From: Tyzzerella sp.
GTDB lineage: Bacteria; Bacillota; Clostridia; Lachnospirales; Anaerotignaceae
Direction of reading: 5' to 3'
Assembly (NCBI GenBank): GCA_019415525.1
Contig: DXZA01000040.1
Span: 10,848 to 74,847 of the forward strand
DNA length: 64,000 bases
Positions 43,296 through 52,847 of this stretch are shown here, piece by piece; the first letter of the stretch is position 1; each line of letters begins with the position of its first letter. A program made the translations under genes and the position numbers. The notes under the pieces are model-generated. The model saw only the letters and a list, made by a program, of their open reading frames with translations, ran no database searches and was not told the origin of the DNA.

Positions 43296-43630
43296 CACAT
43301 ATCATCAAATTAGACAGTTCAATTATGGAAATTTTAACAGCATTGACAAAGGGAAATGTTTTGGAAAAAGTTTCGACTAAAGCAGTAAAAACAGAGCCAC
43401 AAAAAACAGTTGAAAAAGCTGAAACTGATGAGCCACCTTTTGAGGCTGATGTGAAAACTGAGCCTAAATATACAAAAGATGAGTTAAGGGCAGAGGCTTT
43501 AAAGGTTAAAAATAAAAAAGGTGCTATGCGTGTAAGAGAAATTCTTTCCGGATTTAATGTATCCGGCCTTAAAGAATTAGCTGATAACGATATTGACAAA
43601 GTTATGGAAGCATTTAAGGGGGAATTATAA
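43280..43630 (+). CDS. 116-residue early protein of unknown function
   Basis: GGAGGAC precedes the ATG. The first ~25 residues form a helix (SSIMEILTALTKGNVLEKV), the middle is a charged, probably disordered linker (KTEPQKTVEKAETDEPPFE), and the C-terminus is a helical domain (GLKELADNDIDKVMEAFKG). It lies next to the DUF2800-DUF2815 pair, and such proteins are a common but unnamed part of that recombination module. Confidence 0.6.
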   Translation: MEITVTHIIKLDSSIMEILTALTKGNVLEKVSTKAVKTEPQKTVEKAETDEPPFEADVKTEPKYTKDELRAEALKVKNKKGAMRVREILSGFNVSGLKELADNDIDKVMEAFKGEL

Positions 43631-44809
43631 ATGCCTGATGTACACGCAGAATTAAGTGCAAGCGGTGCTAAAAAGTGGCTTAATTGTGCAGGGGCAAAGG
43701 CTCTTGAAAAGTTGATGCCCGATGAAACTTCTGATTATGCAGAAGAAGGCACTCTTGCTCACAGCTTAGGAGAGGCGAAAATCAAATATGAACTTAAACA
43801 AATAAGGAAACCTACATATGCAAAAGAAGTCGAAAAAATAAAGTCTAATGCTCTTTATTCAGAAGAAATGGACGAGTATACCGAAGGTTATAAGGACTAT
43901 GTGATAGAACTTGTAAACTTCTATAAGCAAAAAGGTGATGTTTTAGTTGAAGTTGAAAAGCGTATTGACTTTTCTGAATATGTACCGGAGGGCTTTGGTA
44001 CTGGTGACATATGTATCATTTCTAATGATGTTTTACATATTGTAGACCTTAAATATGGGAAGGGGGTGAAAGTAGATGCAGAGCATAATCCACAACTTGA
44101 ATTGTATGCTTTAGGTGCTTTAACTGAATATAGTTGTATATATGATTTTAAATCAGTAGAAATGACTATATATCAGCCTAGACTTGACAATATAAGCAAC
44201 TGGAGTATGAGTCCTGAGGAATTAATACTTTGGGGTGAAAATGTGGTTAAACCTAAAGCAGAAATGGCATTTAATGAAACAGGTCCTTGTGTTGTAGGTA
44301 AACATTGTGATGAGGGTTTTTGTAAGGCAAGACCTATATGCAGAAAATACAATGAACAGAAACTGGAATTGATTGAAAAGTTTGATTTTAAAGAGCCTAA
44401 AACATTAAATAATGATGAAATATCAGAGATTTTAGACATAGTTGATAGTGTTTCTAAATGGGTTAACTTAGTCAAAAATTTTGCTCTTAACAAGGCTTTA
44501 GATGGTGAAGAAATTCCCGGATATAAAGTTGTAGAGGGTAGGGCTAACAGACAATGGGGTGTATCTGAAGAAGATGTAATAAATTCTGTTTTAGATGACG
44601 GAACTCTTGTAATAGATGATATTGCACCTAGAAAATTAAAGACTATATCTGAACTTGAAAAAGAACTTGGAAAAGCTAAATTTTCGGAACTTTTCAAAGA
44701 TTTTATTGTTAAACCACAGGGCAAACCTACATTAGCTGATTTTACGGACAAGCGTCCACAGTTTAATAGTGCAGTTAATGATTTTAAAGATTTTATTGAG
44801 GAGGAATAA
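43631..44809 (+). CDS. DUF2800 protein, RecB/Cas4-like nuclease
   Basis: The 392-residue protein has the DUF2800 N-terminus (ELSASGAKKWLNCAGAKALE) and the PD-(D/E)XK core, with E-G-T-x-A-H near residue 40, GFGTGDICIISNDVLHIVDLKYGKG carrying the catalytic Asp and the D-x-K, and a Cys-rich stretch (CDEGFCKARPIC). Related proteins are 5'-3' exonucleases that pair with an annealing or ssDNA-binding protein, here the DUF2815 gene 3 bp downstream. Confidence 0.9.
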   Translation: MPDVHAELSASGAKKWLNCAGAKALEKLMPDETSDYAEEGTLAHSLGEAKIKYELKQIRKPTYAKEVEKIKSNALYSEEMDEYTEGYKDYVIELVNFYKQKGDVLVEVEKRIDFSEYVPEGFGTGDICIISNDVLHIVDLKYGKGVKVDAEHNPQLELYALGALTEYSCIYDFKSVEMTIYQPRLDNISNWSMSPEELILWGENVVKPKAEMAFNETGPCVVGKHCDEGFCKARPICRKYNEQKLELIEKFDFKEPKTLNNDEISEILDIVDSVSKWVNLVKNFALNKALDGEEIPGYKVVEGRANRQWGVSEEDVINSVLDDGTLVIDDIAPRKLKTISELEKELGKAKFSELFKDFIVKPQGKPTLADFTDKRPQFNSAVNDFKDFIEEE

Positions 44810-44812
44810 AAA

Positions 44813-45373
44813 ATGGCAACAAATGAAATGAGTACAAAAGTAGTTACAGGGGAAGTTAGATTTTCATATTTACATGTATTTGAACCTGCAAAAGTAGAAG
44901 GTTCTGATGAGGAAAAATATAGTGTATCTCTTATAATTCCAAAGAGTGATACAAAAACAATTAAGGCTATTGAAAAAGCTATTGAGGTAGCTAAAGAAGC
45001 GGGAAAATCTTCTAAGTTTGGTGGTAAAATACCTGCTAACTTAAAAACACCTTTGAGAGATGGTGATATTGACAGAGAAGACGACGAAAATTATGCTGAC
45101 TGCTATTTCATAAATGCTAACTGCAAGACACAACCAGGACTTGTTTATAAAAACGGTCAGCGAATTATAGACAGTACAGACCTTTACAGTGGTTGTTATG
45201 GTTTGGCATCAATTACATTCTATGCATTTAATTCTAACGGAAACAAGGGTATTGCTTGTGGACTTAATAACCTTATGAAGGTTAGAGATGGAGAACCTCT
45301 TGGAGGACGTAGCAGAGCAGAAGATGACTTTGCTGACTTCTTTGAAGAAGATGATGATGAAGACTTTATGTAA
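44813..45373 (+). CDS. DUF2815 single-stranded DNA-binding protein
   Basis: The 186-residue protein has an OB-fold-like core (VRFSYLHVFEPAKVEGSDEE split, YSVSLIIPKSDTKTI) and a very acidic C-terminal tail (EDDFADFFEEDDDEDFM), the arrangement of T7 gp2.5-like ssDNA-binding proteins. It presumably coats ssDNA during replication and recombination, and the tail contacts the polymerase or nuclease. AGGAGG precedes the ATG. Confidence 0.88.
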   Translation: MATNEMSTKVVTGEVRFSYLHVFEPAKVEGSDEEKYSVSLIIPKSDTKTIKAIEKAIEVAKEAGKSSKFGGKIPANLKTPLRDGDIDREDDENYADCYFINANCKTQPGLVYKNGQRIIDSTDLYSGCYGLASITFYAFNSNGNKGIACGLNNLMKVRDGEPLGGRSRAEDDFADFFEEDDDEDFM

Positions 45374-45387
45374 AAAGGAATGGTTGT

Positions 45388-47328
45388 ATGAGGGAATTGT
45401 CAATAGACATTGAAACATACAGCTCAGTAGATTTGGGAGAATCCGGAGTTTATGCTTATGCAGACGCTCCGGACTTTCAAATTTTATTAATGGCTTATGC
45501 TTTTGATGATGAAGATGTTAATATTATAGACTTCACGAATAATGAAGTTATCCCTAATGAAGTATATGAAGCTTTAACAGGTGATTGTATTAAAACTGCT
45601 TATAATGCCACATTTGAAAGAGTGTGTATCAATAAGTTTTTTGGTTTAAATATGTCTGCTAAATATTGGCATTGTACTATGATACAAGCATTAGAAATAG
45701 GACTACCTTCCGGTCTTGGAGAGGTAGCAAAAGTATTAAAATTAGAGGAGCAGAAGGACAAAAGAGGTAAAGCATTAATAAACTATTTCTGTAAACCTTG
45801 CAGACCTACACAGGCAAATGGGGGGAGAATACGAAACCTTCCAAAACACGCTCCCGAAAAATGGGAAGAGTTTAAAGAGTATTGTATTCAGGACGTAAAA
45901 ACAGAAAGAGCTATTAAGGAAAAAATAAAAAAATTTCCTTTGGCCGAAAGTGAGCAAGAGTTATATGCTCTTGACCAAAAGATTAATGATAGAGGTGTTC
46001 TTATTGATGTTGAACTGGCGAAAAACGCAGTTATTTTTGATGAAACATACAAAAATGAGTGTAGGGAAAGAGCAAGTTATATTACAGGTCTTGAAAACGT
46101 CAACTCTGTATCACAACTTAAGTATTGGATTGAAGAAGAAACCGGAAAAGAAGTTGAAAGTCTTAATAAAGAGAATGTAAAAAGCCTTATGGATAGTGTA
46201 GAGGATAATCACGTCAAAGAAGTTTTATATCTTAGACAGCAGATGTCAAAAACATCAGTTAAAAAATATTCTGCTATGCTTAGGAGTTTATGTTCTGATA
46301 ACAAAGTAAGAGGCATCACTCAATTTTATGGAGCAAGCAGGACAGGACGCTGGGCAGGTAGAATCGTACAGCCCCAGAATCTTCCTCAAAATCACTTAGG
46401 CAGTTTGGAAACAGCAAGAGAAGCTGTTAAAAGTGGGGACTTTGAATTTTTTAAAATCCTTTATGATGATGTGCCTAGGGTGCTTTCAGAACTTATAAGA
46501 ACAGCCATTATACCCACAAAAGGAAGAAGGTTTATTGTGTCTGATTTTTCTGCCATAGAGGCAAGAGTTATTGCTTATATTGCTAATGAAAAGTGGAGAC
46601 TTGAAACTTTCAAAAAGGGTGGGGATATATACTGTGCATCAGCAAGTCAGATGTTTAAAGTGCCTGTTGAAAAGCACGGTGTAAATAGTCACTTGAGGGC
46701 AAAAGGAAAAATTGCTGAACTTGCTTTAGGATATGGTGGCGGTGTTGGTGCTTTAACTTCTATGGGTGCTTTAAAAATGGGACTTACAGAAGAAGAACTT
46801 CCGGAACTTGTCAATATGTGGAGAAATTCAAATACTGCTATTACAAGGCTTTGGAAAGACATTGAAAGATGTGCTTTTTTAGCTGTTAGTGGAGAGCCTT
46901 GTAATTATAAAGATATTAAGTTTTTTAAAAAGAGCGGAATACTTTTTATCGGGCTTCCTTCCGGTAGAAATATTGCATATGCAGGAGCAAAAATAGGTCA
47001 GAACCGTTTCGGCAGTAAATGCCTTACTTATCTTGGAGTTAATCAAGAAACTAAAAAGTGGGAAACCATTGAAACTTGGGGCGGAAAGCTAGTTGAAAAT
47101 ATTGTACAAGCATTTGCTCGTGATTGTCTTGCAGAGAGTATAAGAAGGCTTGAGTGTCGAGGGTTTGAAATAGTTTTCCACGTTCACGATGAAGTTATAC
47201 TTGATGTGCCTATTGGTGTAAGTTCGGCAGAGGAAGTAAGTAAAATTATGTCTGAGCCTATTCCTTGGGCAAAGGGGTTGCCTCTTAATGCTGAGGGGTT
47301 TGAAAGTGAGTTTTATAAGAAGGATTAA
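45388..47328 (+). CDS. Phage DNA polymerase, family A
   Basis: The 646-residue replicative polymerase has an N-terminal DnaQ-like 3'-5' exonuclease domain (LSIDIETYSSVDL, CIKTAYNATFERVC, YCIQDVKTE) and a family A polymerase domain. Motif A is in IVSDFSAIEARV, motif B in the SHLRAKGKIAELALGYGGG region, and motif C in VFHVHDEVILD. It should copy the phage genome together with the VapE helicase. Confidence 0.95.
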   Translation: MRELSIDIETYSSVDLGESGVYAYADAPDFQILLMAYAFDDEDVNIIDFTNNEVIPNEVYEALTGDCIKTAYNATFERVCINKFFGLNMSAKYWHCTMIQALEIGLPSGLGEVAKVLKLEEQKDKRGKALINYFCKPCRPTQANGGRIRNLPKHAPEKWEEFKEYCIQDVKTERAIKEKIKKFPLAESEQELYALDQKINDRGVLIDVELAKNAVIFDETYKNECRERASYITGLENVNSVSQLKYWIEEETGKEVESLNKENVKSLMDSVEDNHVKEVLYLRQQMSKTSVKKYSAMLRSLCSDNKVRGITQFYGASRTGRWAGRIVQPQNLPQNHLGSLETAREAVKSGDFEFFKILYDDVPRVLSELIRTAIIPTKGRRFIVSDFSAIEARVIAYIANEKWRLETFKKGGDIYCASASQMFKVPVEKHGVNSHLRAKGKIAELALGYGGGVGALTSMGALKMGLTEEELPELVNMWRNSNTAITRLWKDIERCAFLAVSGEPCNYKDIKFFKKSGILFIGLPSGRNIAYAGAKIGQNRFGSKCLTYLGVNQETKKWETIETWGGKLVENIVQAFARDCLAESIRRLECRGFEIVFHVHDEVILDVPIGVSSAEEVSKIMSEPIPWAKGLPLNAEGFESEFYKKD

Positions 47329-47342
47329 GGAGTGTGTGTTGT

Positions 47343-47894
47343 ATGAGTATAGGTGAAAATATAAAAAGATTAAGAAAAGAGCGTAAATTAACACAGAAAA
47401 AACTCGGTGAATTAAGTGGTATATCAGAGGCTATGATAAGGCAATATGAATTAGGTTTAAGAAAACCTAAAATGATAGCAGTCATTAAAATAGCTGTGGC
47501 ATTAAATGTAGAGTATGATGAAATAGCTGAAATTGATAATATTACTCAGATAGAAAAACAGAATTATGAGAAAAACAGATATTTTGAAAAAGAAATAATA
47601 GCTAATAAACTTGGTGCAGAGGAAATATTAACTGCTATTGCTGAAGAGGCTTCTGAACTTACACAGGCTGTTTTAAAGCTAAGAAGAGCTTACAATAAAT
47701 TGAATTATACACCAAAAACAGAATTAGAGTGTGTCCAAAATGTGGCTGAGGAAATGGCTGATTTAGAGTTATGCATAGAGATACTAATGCTTTGTGTTTC
47801 TTCTGATATTTCACGTTTTATGAATAATTATAAAACAAATATAAAAGAGAGAAAATTAGAAAGATGGTTTGATAGATTGGGAGGTATTGAATAA
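47343..47894 (+). CDS. HTH-MazG-like fusion protein
   Basis: The 183-residue protein joins an XRE helix-turn-helix (residues ~3-55; LRKERKLTQKKLGELSGISE) to a C-terminal all-alpha NTP-pyrophosphohydrolase-like domain (EEILTAIAEEASELTQAV, then EEMADLELCIEIL), with the E-x-x-E and E-x-x-D pattern of the MazG/dUTPase superfamily. The combination could link nucleotide sensing or sanitation to DNA binding. AAGGAG is placed for the ATG at 47343; a GTG at 47334 is too close. Confidence 0.8.
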   Translation: MSIGENIKRLRKERKLTQKKLGELSGISEAMIRQYELGLRKPKMIAVIKIAVALNVEYDEIAEIDNITQIEKQNYEKNRYFEKEIIANKLGAEEILTAIAEEASELTQAVLKLRRAYNKLNYTPKTELECVQNVAEEMADLELCIEILMLCVSSDISRFMNNYKTNIKERKLERWFDRLGGIE

Positions 47895-48415
47895 TGAGAG
47901 AATTAACAGCGTTAGAATATTTTAAGATTAAAAATTATATATCAGAGAATTGCATAATATCATGTTGCCATTGTCCTTTTAGTCAATACAATAATGGACA
48001 TGATAAAACATGTACAGCTTTGGAAAAAGGTAATCCAGAGATTGTTATTGATATAGCTTTAAAATGTTTAAATGAAAATCCGGATATTCTTAAAGATGAA
48101 AAAACAATAGTTTCTAATAAGCTTATAACACGCAAAAGCATATTAGAAAATGCTGAAAAATGTGTATGTGGTAGTCGTGAAGAAGATTATGGAAGTCCAG
48201 AAGATAATTTTAAAACTATTGCATCACTTTGGGAGGTTTATTTAAAAACAAAGTGTACTGGAGGAAATTCAGATGTATCTATTAATCCTGAAGACATTGC
48301 AGTATTAATGATTTTAGTTAAAATTGCACGCATATCAAGTGGACATGCTAAGTCTGATAATTGGATTGATATTGCAGGCTATGCCGCTTGTGGTGGTGAG
48401 ATAGAAGGGAAATAG
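47894..48415 (+). CDS. DUF6378-like protein with Cys-rich N-terminus
   Basis: The 173-residue protein has a Cys-rich N-terminal part (CIISCCHCPFS, KTCTAL) that may bind zinc, and a C-terminal DUF6378-type domain (EEDYGSPEDNFKTIASLW, INPEDIAVLMILVKIARISS, DNWIDIAGYAACGGE). The second domain resembles phage-encoded nucleotide-metabolism proteins of the MazG-like fold. Its start overlaps the stop of the HTH-MazG gene by one base, so the two are coupled. Confidence 0.78.
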   Translation: MRELTALEYFKIKNYISENCIISCCHCPFSQYNNGHDKTCTALEKGNPEIVIDIALKCLNENPDILKDEKTIVSNKLITRKSILENAEKCVCGSREEDYGSPEDNFKTIASLWEVYLKTKCTGGNSDVSINPEDIAVLMILVKIARISSGHAKSDNWIDIAGYAACGGEIEGK

Positions 48416-48418
48416 TAC

Positions 48419-48440
48419 GTTTTGCCACCATAGGCAAAAC
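48419..48440 (+). other. Hairpin in the primase/helicase leader
   Basis: GTTTTGCC pairs perfectly with GGCAAAAC around a 6-nt loop, ending 20 nt before the TTG start and just before its ribosome site. There is no T-run. Translational control is possible. Confidence 0.5.
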
Positions 48441-48460
48441 CATAGAAACGAGGTGAAATT

Positions 48461-50875
48461 TTGGAAAATTATATTATAGCCACTGGTCTTTCAAGGACTT
48501 CTAAGCATTGGCAAAATACAAAAGTAACTTGGGAGGAGTTGAAAGAAAGGTTTAAAGATACCCAAAGAACAAGTGAAACACAGGGGCAGTATTTCAATAT
48601 GACCAAAAAGCAGCAAGATAACTTGAAAGATGTAGGGGGCTTAGTAGGTGGCCGACTGGAACAAGGAAAAAGAAATGCAAGTTCTGTAAAGGAACGATAT
48701 ATTTTAACTCTTGATGCTGACTTTGCAACTCCTGATTTTGTGGACGGATTAAGGCTTTTTCAAAGTGATTTTAGCTGGATAGTGTATTCTACTCATAAGC
48801 ATACACCGGAAAAGCCTAGGTTTAGACTTGTTATTCCTTTGTCACGTCCAACTCTACCTGATGAATATGAGGCAGTTGGTCGAAAGGTTGCCGCTGATAT
48901 TGGAATTGATATGTTTGATGATACTACATATCAGCCACACCGTTTGATGTATTGGCCTTCAACATCAAGAGACGCTGAATATGTATATGAGTACAATGAC
49001 GCTAAGCCTCTTGATGTTGATTATATACTTGGTACTTATGCAGATTGGAAAGATGTCAGTTTATGGCCTGTATCATCAAGAACAGAGAGGATAAAAGAGA
49101 GATTACTTAAAAAACAAGAAAATCCACTTGAGAAAAAAGGCATTGTTGGTGCATTTTGTAGAACATACACAATAGATGATGTAATTAATAAGTTCTTATA
49201 TGATTCTTATGAGCCTTGTATTAATGGCAGATATACTTATAAAAACGGTTCAACAACAGCAGGAGCGGTAACTTATGAAGGTGGTTTGTTTCTTTATTCT
49301 AACCACGCAACAGACCCTGCAAGTGGTATGTTATGTAATGCTTTTGACTTAGTGCGTATTCATATGTTTGGTGCGGAGGACTATGACGCAGTAGCTGGAA
49401 CACCTACTGTGAAATTGCCTTCTTACATAATGATGACTGAGTTTGCTCGTGATGATGACGGTGTTAAAAAGACACAATTTGCTGAAAGACAAGCCTCAGC
49501 TATTGAAGATTTTGGAGAGTTTACAGAAGAAGACTCTACAGAAACAGAAGAAGATGAAGACAGTTGGGCCGTAAATCTTGAGGCAGGGAAACAAGGTTAT
49601 AAGCCTACAATAGACAACTGTCTTATAATACTAAAACACGATAAAAGACTTAAAAAGAAAATATGTTTTAATGAGTTTACAAGAAAAGTTATGCGTAAAA
49701 ATGCTATGCCTTGGGAGAAGGAAAAGGCAGAGGCAGAATGGACAGAGCAAGATGACAGTGGTTTAAGACATTATCTTGAAAAGGTCTATGACATAAAGGG
49801 TAAAAGTAATATTGATGATGCTTTTAAACTTACTGCACACGCTAATTCATATCACCCTGTAAGAGATTATCTTAATAGCCTAAAATGGGACGGAGTTCCT
49901 AGACTTGAAAGACTGTTTATAGACTATCAAGGTGCAGATGATAATTTATATACAAGAACTGTAACACGTAAAACACTTGTAGCTGCTGTTGCTCGTGTTT
50001 TCGAACCAGGGTGTAAATGGGATTATGTTTTAACTCTTGTAGGTCCTCAAGGCTGTGGAAAGTCAACAATAATAAAAATTATAGGTCGCTTATGGTATTC
50101 GGACAGTTTAACTACTGTTGTTGGGAAAGAGGCTTTTGAGCAGATTCAAGGTTTTTGGATAATGGAAATAGGCGAGTTATCAGCTATGAAAAAATCTGAT
50201 ATTGAAGCTATAAAGCTATTCATCACTAAAAGAGAAGATAGTTATCGTGCTGCATATGGTAGATATGTAGAAACACACAAAAGACAATGTATTTTTATTG
50301 CTACTACAAACAAGTATGACTTTTTAAGAGATATGACAGGAAATAGACGTTTCTTTCCTATTGACTGCCACCCTGAGAAGGTTACAAAGAGTATATGGAA
50401 AGACCTTGAGGAGGAAATAGACCAAATTTGGGCAGAGGCAGTACATTACTATAAAAAAGGCGAAAAATTATTCCTTGATGGTGATGTTTCAAGACTTGCA
50501 GAAGAAGAACAAGACAAACACCTTGAGGAAAATCCTCTTACTGGAGCAGTTAAAATGTATCTTGATAAGCCTATTCCTGCAAACTGGGATAAAATGGACT
50601 TATTTGCAAGAAGTCAATATTATAATTCAACTAATTCTAACAATGGTGATTTTGAATTTGAGTATGATTTGAAAGATAAAAAACTAAGGGACAAGGTTTG
50701 TATATTGGAAATGTGGTGCGAACTCTTCGGGGGGCAGAAAAAAGACCTTAACCGCCAAAAAAGTAATGAACTTACTGAGATTATTCTTAAAACAGGAGAG
50801 TGGGAGAGAGCTGGAAAAACTCTACATTTTGGTGGTGTATATGGTAAACAAAGAGGATTTATAAGAATTATGTAA
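48461..50875 (+). CDS. VapE-family phage primase/helicase
   Basis: The 804-residue replication protein starts at TTG with GAGGTGA 6 nt upstream. The N-terminal half is a primase-like region (ILTLDADFATPDF; RFRLVIPLSRP, which carries the basic motif typical of AEP primases). The C-terminal half is a VapE superfamily P-loop ATPase: Walker A GPQGCGKST at 528-536, then WIMEIGELSAMKKSDIE and TNKYDFLRDMTGNRRFFP. It should open and prime the phage origin, which is likely the repeat region directly downstream. Confidence 0.93.
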   Translation: MENYIIATGLSRTSKHWQNTKVTWEELKERFKDTQRTSETQGQYFNMTKKQQDNLKDVGGLVGGRLEQGKRNASSVKERYILTLDADFATPDFVDGLRLFQSDFSWIVYSTHKHTPEKPRFRLVIPLSRPTLPDEYEAVGRKVAADIGIDMFDDTTYQPHRLMYWPSTSRDAEYVYEYNDAKPLDVDYILGTYADWKDVSLWPVSSRTERIKERLLKKQENPLEKKGIVGAFCRTYTIDDVINKFLYDSYEPCINGRYTYKNGSTTAGAVTYEGGLFLYSNHATDPASGMLCNAFDLVRIHMFGAEDYDAVAGTPTVKLPSYIMMTEFARDDDGVKKTQFAERQASAIEDFGEFTEEDSTETEEDEDSWAVNLEAGKQGYKPTIDNCLIILKHDKRLKKKICFNEFTRKVMRKNAMPWEKEKAEAEWTEQDDSGLRHYLEKVYDIKGKSNIDDAFKLTAHANSYHPVRDYLNSLKWDGVPRLERLFIDYQGADDNLYTRTVTRKTLVAAVARVFEPGCKWDYVLTLVGPQGCGKSTIIKIIGRLWYSDSLTTVVGKEAFEQIQGFWIMEIGELSAMKKSDIEAIKLFITKREDSYRAAYGRYVETHKRQCIFIATTNKYDFLRDMTGNRRFFPIDCHPEKVTKSIWKDLEEEIDQIWAEAVHYYKKGEKLFLDGDVSRLAEEEQDKHLEENPLTGAVKMYLDKPIPANWDKMDLFARSQYYNSTNSNNGDFEFEYDLKDKKLRDKVCILEMWCELFGGQKKDLNRQKSNELTEIILKTGEWERAGKTLHFGGVYGKQRGFIRIM

Positions 50876-50882
50876 ACTCAAA

Positions 50883-51151
50883 AGGTAACTAAGGTAACTA
50901 ATTTTTGTAACGTTAGTTACCTCAAAAAACATTGATATTTCAACCTTTATAGGTAAAAGGTAATTAAGGTAACTAATATTATATAGAGATATATAAAATA
51001 TAGGATTTATAGAAATTATAGTACTTAGTTTATTCTATAAATTCTATAATTCATAATACTAAGAGAAAATATTGTTACCTTAGTTACCATTATACAAGAA
51101 ATGTTGATTTTTAAAGGTTTATAGAGGTAACTAAAAAATGAGAAGTAACTA
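50883..51151. other. Candidate phage replication origin with iterons
   Basis: The 319-bp gap 50876-51194 has no gene. It holds (A)GGTAACTA-type repeats: forward at 50883 and 50892, inverted at 50913, forward at 50958 (GGTAATTA) and 50967, inverted at 51072 (TTGTTACC) and 51081, forward at 51126 and 51144 (AGTAACTA). Paired copies are always 9 bp apart. Between the blocks, 50975-51070 is almost pure AT with imperfect dyads, as in a DNA-unwinding element. Position directly after a primase/helicase gene supports an origin. Confidence 0.72.
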
Positions 51152-51194
51152 AAAAAGTACATTTATAGAATTTTAGAGGTTAATTTTTAAAAAA

Positions 51195-51491
51195 ATGAGA
51201 GAAAAAGAGATTGAAATGTATTTATGTAAACTAATTAAACAAAATAAAGGTATTTCATTAAAACTAATATCGGCAGGAATGGCAGGTATTCCGGACAGAC
51301 TTATATTATTACCAAAAGGAAAAATAGCTTTTGTTGAATTAAAAGCACCCAATAAAAAGCCTAGACCATTACAGAGATATACCCATAAATTATTAAAAGA
51401 ACTTGGATTTAAAGTTTTTGTTATAGATTCAAAAGAAGGAGTAAAAACATTTGTAGAGGAGGTAATAAAAAATGGAGTTTATACCTCATAA
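51195..51491 (+). CDS. VRR-NUC domain nuclease
   Basis: The 98-residue protein is a minimal VRR-NUC domain: GIPDRLILLPKGKIAFVELKAP holds the Asp and the E-x-K of the PD-(D/E)XK active site, and PRPLQRYTHKLLKELGFKVF the conserved Q-x-x-x-x-x-L-x-x-x-G. Stand-alone phage members cut branched DNA. It overlaps the helicase gene by 20 bp, and the pair is common in phage replication modules. The ribosome site is weak. Confidence 0.92.
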   Translation: MREKEIEMYLCKLIKQNKGISLKLISAGMAGIPDRLILLPKGKIAFVELKAPNKKPRPLQRYTHKLLKELGFKVFVIDSKEGVKTFVEEVIKNGVYTS

Positions 51492-52833
51492 ATATCAGCA
51501 AATGGCTATAAACAAAATATATGAAACTGAAAGAGCCGGATTGTTTTTGGATATGGGACTTGGAAAAACAGTTATTTCTTTAACGGCTATTGATAATTTA
51601 ATCAATGACCGTTTTGAGGTATCAAAGGTTTTAGTTATTGCACCTCTACGAGTGGCAGAGGATACCTGGAGCAAAGAGAGTGACAAATGGAACCACCTTA
51701 AACATCTTAAAATTTCTAAGATTTTAGGAACACCTACACAAAGAAGAAAAGCATTAGCCAAAGAAGCTGACATATATGTTATCAATAGGGAAAATGTTGT
51801 GTGGCTTACAAATGAACTTTCTGACCTTGGAAACAGTTGGCCTTTTGATATGGTGGTTATTGATGAGTTATCATCTTTTAAAAGTCCTAAAAGTCAAAGG
51901 TTTAGAGCATTAAAGAAATATATTACAAGAGCAAAAAGAGTTGTTGGACTTACAGGAACTCCTGCACCTAACGGGCTTATGGATTTATGGTCTCAAATAT
52001 ATTTACTTGATAGTGGAAAGCGTTTAGGTAAAACTATTACAGGATATAGAGAAAAGTATTTCACACCAAATCAGAGAAATGCTACAACAGTATTTAATTA
52101 TAAGCCTAAAGAGTTTGCAGAACAGCATATAAGAGAAGCTATATCTGATATATGCATCTCTATGAGGGCAGAAGACTGGCTTGATATGCCTGAAAGAATT
52201 GATAATATCCAAGCTGTTAAATTATCTGAAAAAGAGCAAGAAGAGTATAACACATTTGAAAGAGAAAGTTATTTACAATTCTTAGAAGGCGAAATAACAG
52301 CAGCATCAAGAGCAGCTTTGACTAATAAACTTTTACAGTTTTCTAACGGTGCAGTATATAATGCTGACGGGGAATATATTAAAATACACGATAAAAAACT
52401 TAGTGCATTAGAGGAAATTATAGAGTTGTCTAATGGTAAACCTGTATTATGCTTTTATTCTTATAAGCACGATTTAGAAAGAATACTTGAGAAGTTTCCA
52501 GAGGCTGTTAAACTTAATAATTCTGATGACATAACAGCTTGGAACAATGGAGATATTCCACTTCTACTTGCACACCCTGCCGGAGCCGGTCACGGTCTTA
52601 ATCTTCAAGGTGGTGGAAATATTATTGTGTGGTTCGGTCTTACTTGGTCTTTGGAGTTATACCAACAAGCTAATGCTAGGCTATACAGACAAGGGCAAAC
52701 AGAGGATAGTGTTATAATACATCATCTAATTACAGAGGGTTCTGCTGATGAGCGAGTATTACAAGCACTTATTAATAAAAAAGATGTACAAGATGATTTG
52801 TTAGATAGCTTAAAGGCTAAGTATGGTAAATAA
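51472..52833 (+). CDS. SNF2-type DEAD/DEAH helicase
   Basis: The 453-residue protein has helicase motif I (GLFLDMGLGKTVISL), motif II (VVIDELSSFK, a DE-x-x form), motif III (LTGTPAPNGL), and C-terminal motifs V and VI (HGLNLQGG; ANARLYRQGQ). This is the layout of phage SNF2-like translocases. GAGGAGG precedes the ATG inside the VRR-NUC gene. Confidence 0.93.
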   Translation: MEFIPHKYQQMAINKIYETERAGLFLDMGLGKTVISLTAIDNLINDRFEVSKVLVIAPLRVAEDTWSKESDKWNHLKHLKISKILGTPTQRRKALAKEADIYVINRENVVWLTNELSDLGNSWPFDMVVIDELSSFKSPKSQRFRALKKYITRAKRVVGLTGTPAPNGLMDLWSQIYLLDSGKRLGKTITGYREKYFTPNQRNATTVFNYKPKEFAEQHIREAISDICISMRAEDWLDMPERIDNIQAVKLSEKEQEEYNTFERESYLQFLEGEITAASRAALTNKLLQFSNGAVYNADGEYIKIHDKKLSALEEIIELSNGKPVLCFYSYKHDLERILEKFPEAVKLNNSDDITAWNNGDIPLLLAHPAGAGHGLNLQGGGNIIVWFGLTWSLELYQQANARLYRQGQTEDSVIIHHLITEGSADERVLQALINKKDVQDDLLDSLKAKYGK

Positions 52834-52847
52834 GGGAGCTGGTATGG

